Shown: piece after piece, positions 1-4,567 of the stretch | How positions within the stretch are numbered: the first letter of the stretch is position 1 | Layout of the letters: each line of letters opens with the position of its first letter | DNA from: Halobacteria archaeon | Lineage (GTDB): Bacteria; Pseudomonadota; Gammaproteobacteria; UBA9214 | DNA length: 7,164 nucleotides | Direction: 5' to 3' | Assembly: GCA_013041945.1 (NCBI GenBank) | Contig: JABDRC010000138.1 | Location: forward strand, 1-7,164 | Notes under the pieces: model-generated | Databases searched by the model: none | What the model was told of the DNA's origin: nothing | Seen by the model: only the letters and a program-made list of their open reading frames with translations | Translations under genes and position numbers: made by a program

Positions 1-362
1 CCATCGATGATGACATTCTCGGCAAGCCCGGCAACCATGAACAGGCCGTTGCACAACTCACGCGACTGTCCGGGAATCGCGTCACCTTCCACACCGGTCT
101 GTGCCTGCTGGATACTGCACACCACGAGGCACAGCTCGACGTCGTGCCGTTCACGGTACAGTTCAGAGAATTGAGCGCTGCACAGATCGAACGCTATTTA
201 CACGCCGAGCAGCCGTACAACTGCGCCGGCAGCTTCAAGTCCGAAGGACTTGGTATCACGCTGTTCGAAAAGATGCTGGGCGAAGACCCCACCGCACTGG
301 TCGGGCTGCCGCTGGTAAAGCTGACGGAAATGCTCTCCAGTGCAGGGATTGATTTACCCTGA
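1..362 (+). CDS. yceF: Maf/YceF-type 7-methyl-GTP pyrophosphatase, C-terminal part
   Basis: The first 360 bases read in frame from position 3 to the TGA at 360-362; the N-terminal half lies outside the window. Maf proteins are cytoplasmic nucleotide pyrophosphatases that hydrolyse non-canonical or modified NTPs to the NMP and pyrophosphate. The visible part holds the GKP motif near its start, the FRELS segment, and the stretch CAGSFKSEGLGITLF followed by LVGLPL. The CAGSFKSEG form is the one I associate with the YceF branch, whose known substrate is m7GTP. The YhdE (dTTP/UTP) branch has a different sequence there. The protein ends SSAGIDLP, about where E. coli YceF ends. Orientation opposite to rluC agrees with E. 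coli, where yceF also faces rluC. The substrate assignment is family inference; the Maf assignment is secure. Confidence 0.93.
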   Translation, partial: IDDDILGKPGNHEQAVAQLTRLSGNRVTFHTGLCLLDTAHHEAQLDVVPFTVQFRELSAAQIERYLHAEQPYNCAGSFKSEGLGITLFEKMLGEDPTALVGLPLVKLTEMLSSAGIDLP

Positions 363-541
363 TCACCCGCACCGGAAACAGACTGATTTCACACGGATGT
401 CCGCCTGCGGTCCATACACATCATTTACCCGTGAATCGGCAAACAAGCAGTACCAGGCGGGTCGCTCGATCAGAAACGCCGGATTGCCTCGTCAGGGATG
501 TCACCGGGTGATACTGCCGGGGTGCAGAAACAAAACCGGCT
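363..541. other. Convergent gap between yceF and parA
   Basis: This 179-bp stretch separates two stop codons that face each other. I see no credible gene in it; the one open frame that crosses it (340-585, +) starts inside yceF and reads antisense into parA. It holds an 11-bp odd-centred palindrome, TCACCGGGTGA, at 501-511, and a 5-bp inverted repeat, GCCGG at 516-520 with CCGGC at 536-540. No hairpin with a following T-run is visible downstream of yceF, so I cannot point to an intrinsic terminator for that gene. Confidence 0.5.
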
Positions 542-549
542 TCAGGCCG
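524..549 (-). terminator. Weak candidate terminator at the parA 3' end
   Basis: On the minus strand the end of parA forms CGGC, a five-base loop that contains the stop codon, then GCCG (546-549 pairing with 537-540). It is followed by G, TTTT, G, TTT. The stem has only four pairs, although all are G-C, so a Rho-independent terminator is possible but marginal. An alternative 5-bp stem (516-520 with 536-540) uses partly the same bases. Confidence 0.25.
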
Positions 550-1243
550 TCAGGTCCTGCAGCTGTGTGTATTCGAATTCGATGAACCCGCCGCGGTTGT
601 TTTCCAGCCAGTAGAGCAGTTCGGCCCATGTGACGCGGTCTTTCTGCGCGTCCCGCTGAGTCAACTCATGAATGCCGAGACCCTGCCCGGCGACACTCAC
701 GTAGTGCTGGGTATCGCGAATGCGTGCAATAACGGGTATATCAAGTTTGTTGAGAAAGCGTTCCAGCTTGTCAACGGCCCTGGTGCGAATGCGTGTGCGG
801 TTTGTGACAATGGCCAGGCGGGTATTGTGAGCGCGCGCCTTGCCGACCAGTAACAAATCCCTGATGAAGTCGGCCGTCGTATGGATATCGATCGACGAGG
901 GTAAAACCGGTATGAGTATGATGTCGGCTTCAGCAACACGGTCTTCGATGTCCACCAGGGCGTAACCGGCCGGTGTGTCGGTAATGATATACCGGGTATC
1001 TGGCGGGACCTTCATCTGCCAGGCACGCGTGGTGCCCGCGGGCGGCGGCTCGTATGCGGCAACGCCGTGTATCGGTGGTCGGCTCGACGGCCGCTCTTTC
1101 AGCCAGCGCATGCTGGAGGCTTGTTTGTCATAGTCGAACAGTGCCGTCGTGTAACCATGGGAAGCACAATAGCTGGCCAGATTGGTGGCAATCGTGGTTT
1201 TACCGCAACCACCCTTGGTATTCATGACGCTGATTTTCAGCAC
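542..1243 (-). CDS. Orphan ParA/MinD-family ATPase
   Basis: This 233-residue protein is a deviant Walker A P-loop ATPase of the ParA/MinD superfamily, which forms ATP-dependent dimers on DNA or membrane to position a cargo. The Walker A motif is KGGCGKTT at residues 10-17, with signature Lys10 and Lys15. The Walker A' segment is ALFDYDKQASS around 34-44, with Asp37 and Asp39. Walker B is IITDTP at 86-91, with Asp89. A switch-like VTNRTRIRTR at 146-155 is strongly basic and could contact DNA. There is no N-terminal helix-turn-helix extension, so it is of the short class, and I see no MinD-like C-terminal amphipathic helix. I chose the GTG at 1241-1243 because the P-loop begins right after it; AGAAGG at 1255-1260 (minus sense) lies 11 bases upstream. 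No ParB, parS, chemotaxis, cellulose or flagellar gene is adjacent, so the cargo is unknown. GC is lower than in its neighbours: 48% at 721-780 and 53% at 841-900, against 63% at 3541-3600. It interrupts the usual sppA-yceF adjacency. Confidence 0.9.
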   Translation of the reverse strand: MLKISVMNTKGGCGKTTIATNLASYCASHGYTTALFDYDKQASSMRWLKERPSSRPPIHGVAAYEPPPAGTTRAWQMKVPPDTRYIITDTPAGYALVDIEDRVAEADIILIPVLPSSIDIHTTADFIRDLLLVGKARAHNTRLAIVTNRTRIRTRAVDKLERFLNKLDIPVIARIRDTQHYVSVAGQGLGIHELTQRDAQKDRVTWAELLYWLENNRGGFIEFEYTQLQDLTA

Positions 1244-1294
1244 GTTCGAATAAGCCTTCTCAACTGGAAAAGTTGATAGATATATTTCCCTGAG

Positions 1295-1322
1295 ATTTTA
1301 GCAGGATTGCCAACCACGTCCA
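1295..1322 (-). promoter_or_regulatory. Candidate sigma-70-type promoter for parA
   Basis: In minus sense the sequence reads TGGACG (bases 1317-1322, four of six matches to TTGACA), a 16-bp spacer, then TAAAAT (1295-1300, five of six matches to TATAAT). Transcription would begin near 1288 and give a leader of about 45 nt before the GTG. If real, parA is transcribed separately from the sppA operon. The -35 box is weak and the call is by eye. Confidence 0.3.
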
Positions 1323-1358
1323 GCGGATTGGCTGGCACGCATCCTGCGAATGCAATAA

Positions 1359-1386
1359 TGGCAGCGTATGAGCGGGTCCGCTGCCA
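1359..1386. repeat. 8-bp perfect inverted repeat between sppA and parA
   Basis: TGGCAGCG at 1359-1366 is matched exactly by CGCTGCCA at 1379-1386, with a 12-base spacer. A second, overlapping inverted repeat (AGCGG at 1371-1375 with CCGCT at 1378-1382) shares the right arm, so the two hairpins exclude each other. It lies 143 bases past the sppA stop. On the minus strand the bases after the stem are TTATTGC, a poor T-run, so it could be a weak terminator for the rluC-HAD-sppA transcript, an operator, or a mobile-element remnant. The inverted repeat is certain; the role is not. Confidence 0.6.
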
Positions 1387-1403
1387 ATAGACTGCCCAAA
1401 GTG

Positions 1404-1422
1404 TGTCCCCGGGACATTTTTT
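1404..1422 (+). terminator. Palindrome plus T-run, terminator-like on +
   Basis: TGTCCCCGGGACA at 1404-1416 is a perfect 13-bp odd-centred palindrome, followed directly by six T residues at 1417-1422. In RNA it can form a 5-bp stem (UGUCC/GGACA) with a CCG loop, then the U-run, which is the shape of a short Rho-independent terminator reading rightward. The nearest + gene upstream is yceF, about 1 kb away across parA, so its target is unclear. It might stop antisense transcription into sppA. The TGTCCCC core also resembles sequence I associate with REP/RAYT-type palindromes, though I cannot test that here. Confidence 0.4.
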
Positions 1423-1464
1423 CTGCAGCCTGCCTGGAAACGCATGAATATAATGGAAAAGTCC

Positions 1465-1475
1465 GCGATTATCGC
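1465..1475. repeat. 11-bp palindrome downstream of sppA
   Basis: GCGATTATCGC is a perfect odd-centred palindrome (5-bp arms, one central base). It lies 54 bases past the sppA stop codon. The whole gap at 1244-1529 holds this palindrome, the repeats at 1359-1386 and 1404-1416, and the candidate parA promoter. I see no gene in the gap; the open frames across it have no ribosome binding site and no recognisable protein. Confidence 0.4.
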
Positions 1476-1529
1476 AAACCGCCGCCGACCCCCGGTTGGC
1501 GCGGCCCGGCACCACGGCGCGAGAACAAT

Positions 1530-2504
1530 CTATTTAACCGTCCCCGCACCTTCGACCATGATCCTGCCCATGGCCCGCGCCATGGCGACGCCAATGCGCT
1601 CGGTGATGCGCTCCAGCAGGTCGGGCTCCCGGGTGAAGTCGACGATATCCTCCACACCAATCACCTCGCGCGCAACGTAACCGGCACTGCCAAACTCATC
1701 GACCAGACCCATCTCCACACTCTCTTCACCCGTCCAGACCAGACCGGTAAACAATTGCGGATCATCCGTCAGCTTGTCCCCGCGCCCTTCACGCACCGAG
1801 GTCTTGAAATGATCGTGTATCGAACCCAGCAGCTTCTGCACATGCTCGACATCCGAGTCCTTGCTCGGCAGGAAGGGATCGAGAAATCCCTTGCTCTCGC
1901 CGGCCGTATACAGGCGCCGCTCGACACCCAGTTTGTCCAGCGTATCGACAAAACCGAAGCTGTCCATGCGCACACCGATGGAGCCGACGATGCTGGATTT
2001 ATTGACGTAGATTTCATCGGCAGCCGACACCACGTAATAGCAGCCGGACGCGCAGATATCGGTGATCACGGCATACAACTTCGTGTCGGGATGCAGCTCG
2101 CGCAGCCGGTGGATTTCGTCATAGATATAGGACGACTGTACCGGGCTGCCGCCCGGTGAGTTGGCGCGCAGGATCACACCGGCCGTTTTCTTGTCCTTGA
2201 AGGCATCGCGCAGCCCGCCGATGACAATATCGGCACTGGCCTCGGTCGAATCCGTAATCGCACCGGACAGTTCCACCAGTGCGGTATGTTTCTCGCCGAC
2301 GGCAGCCACCTCGCTCCAGTCGCGCGGCAGGTACAGCATCAACAGCGCCAGCAGGTACAGCGCCAGCAGGACCTTGAAGAAAATACTCCAGCGCCGGGCA
2401 CGGCGCTGTTCGTTGACGGCGGCAAACACCAGCCGCTCCACAATATCCCTGTATCCGCCGTCATCAGCGTGGAGAGTGCCGCCCAATCGTTCCTTGTCTG
2501 ACAT
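1530..2504 (-). CDS. sppA: SppA-type signal peptide peptidase (S49 family, short form)
   Basis: This 324-residue protein is a short, single-domain SppA: a membrane-anchored serine protease with a Ser/Lys dyad that degrades leftover signal peptides and other membrane-associated peptides. After a charged N-terminus there is one transmembrane segment (about residues 40-59, FFKVLLALYLLALLMLY), which probably leaves the catalytic domain in the periplasm. The catalytic serine is Ser153 in DICASGCYY. The general base is Lys205 in GESKGFLDPF. Their 52-residue spacing matches the short SppA of Bacillus subtilis (Ser147/Lys199 as I recall), not the 67-kDa E. coli type, where the two lie in separate repeats. 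The NSPGG motif at about 115-119 is the expected oxyanion-region signature. The ATG at 2502-2504 has AGGGA at 2511-2515 (minus sense), 6 bases upstream. It follows the HAD gene by 21 bases and is probably cotranscribed with it. It ends with TAG. The protein looks intact. Confidence 0.94.
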   Translation of the reverse strand: MSDKERLGGTLHADDGGYRDIVERLVFAAVNEQRRARRWSIFFKVLLALYLLALLMLYLPRDWSEVAAVGEKHTALVELSGAITDSTEASADIVIGGLRDAFKDKKTAGVILRANSPGGSPVQSSYIYDEIHRLRELHPDTKLYAVITDICASGCYYVVSAADEIYVNKSSIVGSIGVRMDSFGFVDTLDKLGVERRLYTAGESKGFLDPFLPSKDSDVEHVQKLLGSIHDHFKTSVREGRGDKLTDDPQLFTGLVWTGEESVEMGLVDEFGSAGYVAREVIGVEDIVDFTREPDLLERITERIGVAMARAMGRIMVEGAGTVK

Positions 2505-2525
2505 ATCGTTTCCCTGAGTTGAAAA

Positions 2526-3194
2526 TCACTGATCCTGAAAATAACCCCTGCCGCTCATCCACACCGGCATGTCGGTCACGCTATCGAGGCAAACCAGCGG
2601 ATTGTGCCGGCTCAAACGTTCTTCCGCATGTACTCCCGTACGCACGGCAATCTTGGCTGCACCGGCATTGGTCGCCATTTCCATGTCAAATTCGGTGTCG
2701 CCCACCATGACGGTTTCTTCCGGCGCAACCGACAATTCTTCCATGACTTCAAGCAGCATCTGCGGGTGCGGCTTCGAGATTGCCTCGTCCGAACACCGCG
2801 TGGCATCGAAATAATCATCCAGCCCGGTCTCGCCCAGCACCCGGATGAGACCGCGCCGCGCCTTGCCGGTGGCGATTCCCAGCAGGATATCGTTCGACCT
2901 GAGCAGATCCAGCACCTCGCGGGCACCCGTGAACAGGTCAGAACCCTCGTGGGCAAACCAGTGCTCGCGATAAGCCTCGACGAACGACCGGTGGAAGTCG
3001 GCGTCGCGCCCCGGCACCAGCGTATCGATCGCCTCGCGCAAACCCAGCCCGATGATATCCCTGACGGTGGCGTCGTCCATCGGCTCGAGGCACAGGTCGG
3101 CAATAGACGCGTGCAGGCAGTGAACGATCTGCGCCTCCGAGTCCATCAGCGTCCCGTCCCAGTCAAACACAATACATCGAATACTGTCTGTCAT
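2526..3194 (-). CDS. HAD-superfamily (subfamily IA) phosphatase, phosphoglycolate phosphatase-like
   Basis: This 222-residue cytoplasmic HAD hydrolase has all four catalytic motifs. Motif I is FDWDGTLMDS, with nucleophile Asp11 and acid/base Asp13. Motif II is GIATGK, with Thr109. Motif III is Lys141 in ISKPHP. Motif IV is GDTEFD, with Asp166 and Asp170 for Mg2+. A helical cap (about residues 20-85) sits between motif I and the core, as in the C1-cap phosphoglycolate phosphatase, beta-phosphoglucomutase and pyrophosphatase group. The substrate cannot be read from the sequence. The same kind of gene lies between rluC and sppA in Pseudomonas, as I recall, so it is a conserved member of this locus. 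The ATG at 3192-3194 has AGGG at 3201-3204 (minus sense), 6 bases upstream. Gaps of 31 bp to rluC and 21 bp to sppA support an operon. No catalytic residue is missing. Confidence 0.92.
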   Translation of the reverse strand: MTDSIRCIVFDWDGTLMDSEAQIVHCLHASIADLCLEPMDDATVRDIIGLGLREAIDTLVPGRDADFHRSFVEAYREHWFAHEGSDLFTGAREVLDLLRSNDILLGIATGKARRGLIRVLGETGLDDYFDATRCSDEAISKPHPQMLLEVMEELSVAPEETVMVGDTEFDMEMATNAGAAKIAVRTGVHAEERLSRHNPLVCLDSVTDMPVWMSGRGYFQDQ

Positions 3195-3225
3195 GTCATG
3201 CCCTGTGTCGGCGTTCGGGGGCGGA

Positions 3226-4179
3226 TTATGAAGATTCCAGCCGTTCCAGGACAGCCCTCAGATCTTCACCGAGCGGCGCACTGATATCGATCACCCCGCC
3301 ACCCGGATCACTGAACACCACCCGGTGCGCATGCAGAAACATGCGCCGCAGTCCGGCTTCCCGCATTTCCGTATTGAATGCCCGGTTCCCGTATTTGGCA
3401 TCGCCGGCCAGCGGGTGGCCGATATGGACCGCATGCACCCGGATCTGGTGGGTCCGGCCCGTGTGGAGCTCGGCCTCTGCCAGCGTGGCACCGCGGAACC
3501 GGTCCACCGGCCGGAATACCGTCACCGCCGCCTTGCCCGCCGCATCCACCCGTACAATCCGTTCACCGCCTTGCAGCGTGTTCTTGCGCAACGGCGCCTC
3601 GACCGTGCGTTCTCCGCCCGCCCACTCGCCTGCCAGCAGGGCCAGGTAATATTTTTCGACCGTGCCGGCACGCAGCTGTTCGTGAAAGGCGCGCAAAAAA
3701 CTGCGCCGCCTGGCAATCACCAGGCAACCGGAGGTGTCGCGGTCCAGGCGGTGGGCCAGCTCGAGGTACGGCGCCTCCGGGCGTTCGGCACGCAGCACCT
3801 CGATCACGCCCTGGCTCACGCCACTGCCGCCGTGCACCGCCATGCCGGCCGGTTTGTTCAGCACCAGGCAGCGCGCATTCTCAAACAGGATGTGCCTGGC
3901 AAGCCCGCCCGGCGGCACCCGCACCTTCCCCGGCGCTGCCTTCGTCGCCACGCGCACCGGCGGGATCCGCACCGTGTCGCCGGCACAGAGCTTGTACTGT
4001 GCCTTGATACGCCCGCTGTTCACACGCACCTCGCCGCGTCGCAGGATCCGGTAGATATGGCTGCGCGGTACGCCCTTGAGGTGGCGCGCCAGAAAATTGT
4101 CGATGCGCTGTCCGGCCTCTTCGGCCGTCACGCTCACCTGGCGCACTTTTGGATGACTCTTTACAACGGGTTCGTTCAT
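3226..4179 (-). CDS. rluC: 23S rRNA pseudouridine synthase RluC
   Basis: RluC converts specific uridines of 23S rRNA (955, 2504 and 2580 in E. coli numbering) to pseudouridine during large-subunit assembly. The 317-residue protein has an N-terminal S4 RNA-binding domain (about 22-75, from AGQRIDNFL through GEVRVN to VRIPPVRV). The RluA-family catalytic domain follows: VLNKPAGMAVHGGSG at 106-120, the catalytic motif HRLDRDTSG at 143-151 with Asp146 as the expected nucleophile, and GRTHQIRVH at 241-249. The open frame continues upstream to 4335, but I set the start at the ATG at 4177-4179. From there the sequence MNEPVVKSHPKVRQVSVTAEEAGQRID aligns with the start of E. coli RluC, whereas the 52 extra residues look like untranslated promoter sequence. 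No clear Shine-Dalgarno precedes this ATG; the upstream is A/T-rich (AAAATTTCCTT). It is the first gene of the probable rluC-HAD-sppA operon and is divergent from rne, as in E. coli. Confidence 0.95.
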   Translation of the reverse strand: MNEPVVKSHPKVRQVSVTAEEAGQRIDNFLARHLKGVPRSHIYRILRRGEVRVNSGRIKAQYKLCAGDTVRIPPVRVATKAAPGKVRVPPGGLARHILFENARCLVLNKPAGMAVHGGSGVSQGVIEVLRAERPEAPYLELAHRLDRDTSGCLVIARRRSFLRAFHEQLRAGTVEKYYLALLAGEWAGGERTVEAPLRKNTLQGGERIVRVDAAGKAAVTVFRPVDRFRGATLAEAELHTGRTHQIRVHAVHIGHPLAGDAKYGNRAFNTEMREAGLRRMFLHAHRVVFSDPGGGVIDISAPLGEDLRAVLERLESS

Positions 4180-4248
4180 AAGGAAATTTTCAATTGATAC
4201 GGACGTGTAAATGTCCCCACCAACAGCAGGTAATATACCCACGCACAT

Positions 4249-4277
4249 TTGCGGGTAATGATCAGGGTTGCTATAGT
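4249..4277 (+). promoter_or_regulatory. Extended -10 promoter for rne
   Basis: TATAGT at 4272-4277 is preceded by TGC at 4269-4271, giving an extended -10 element, TGCTATAGT. Exactly 17 bp upstream lies TTGCGG (4249-4254), a partial -35 with the conserved TTG. Transcription would start near 4284, leaving an untranslated leader of roughly 284 nt. This resembles E. coli rne, which is made from a leader of about 360 nt. Additional promoters closer to rne are possible; AATAAT at 4418-4423 is a -10-like box without a good -35. Confidence 0.6.
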
Positions 4278-4283
4278 GCGTCC

Positions 4284-4567
4284 TCGGAATACATGGCGAT
4301 CCGGTAATAAACCGGGATCTGTCGTTTTCGACCAACGATTTTTACCGGGGCTGTTGGCCGTTCGCTAAACCAACATTCTCCAAAATTTTTCAACCGTATG
4401 TTGTAAACATACTATCAAATAATCAACAAACGCTCCCATGGAACACGCTGCCGTGTATTACACCGTTTTTGTCTGCCTCACCGTACTGACGGGCATGATT
4501 TTGCCCCGTTCCGGCCGGTGCAGCGACGGCACGCATGTCCGGGTCGAGCGAATGAGAGACAACCCAC
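4284..4567 (+). promoter_or_regulatory. Structured 5' leader of rne mRNA, possible RNase E autoregulation element
   Basis: RNase E in enteric bacteria shortens its own mRNA by recognising hairpins in a long 5' leader (the rne5 element). The leader here has several visible hairpins: GATCCGGT (4298-4305) with ACCGGGATC (4311-4319), eight pairs with one bulged G; TGTTGG (4352-4357) with CCAACA (4370-4375); GTATGTT (4396-4402) with AACATAC (4406-4412) around a GTA loop; and ACGGGCA (4489-4495) with TGCCCCGT (4502-4509), seven pairs with one bulged C. AT-rich single-stranded stretches between them (4376-4395, 4413-4430) are the kind of site RNase E prefers. The hairpins are seen directly; the autoregulatory role is inferred by analogy, and I cannot confirm homology to the enteric fold. 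A weak GAGAGA (4554-4559), 8 bases before the ATG, is the only Shine-Dalgarno candidate. Confidence 0.5.

Larger units (their letters stand above)
4180..4567. promoter_or_regulatory. Divergent rluC/rne regulatory region
   Basis: This 388-bp gap holds the start signals for both genes and no convincing coding sequence. For rne there is a good promoter at 4249-4277 and a long leader (see separate entries). For rluC, in minus sense, TATATT (4232-4237, five of six matches to TATAAT) lies about 53 bases upstream of its ATG but has no recognisable -35 box. The same bases form the small palindrome GGTAATATACC at 4229-4239. GGTAAT recurs at 4254 and 4303. Confidence 0.7.

Noticed and set aside
542..1243. 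Interpretation of the ParA gene as part of a plasmid-type partition cassette
   Set aside because: No parB, no centromere-like iterons, and flanking chromosomal housekeeping genes on both sides.
1449..1454. Perfect TATAAT on +
   Set aside because: There is no acceptable -35 at 16-18 bp and no + gene downstream, only the antisense side of sppA.
1237..1515. 92-codon open frame on - upstream of parA
   Set aside because: It has no ribosome site or recognisable protein and runs through the palindrome-rich gap into the parA start, so it is most likely non-coding.
1368..2159. 263-codon open frame on + across sppA
   Set aside because: It lies antisense to the well-supported sppA, is rich in His/Gln/Asp/Arg typical of GC-rich antisense frames, and matches no family I know.
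3325..4197. 290-codon open frame on + across rluC
   Set aside because: It is the antisense shadow of a strongly recognised RluC; the long length is explained by high GC and few stop codons.
4180..4335. 52-codon N-terminal extension of RluC
   Set aside because: The extra residues show no similarity to RluC N-termini and cover the promoter region. The ATG at 4177-4179 aligns with the start of E. coli RluC.
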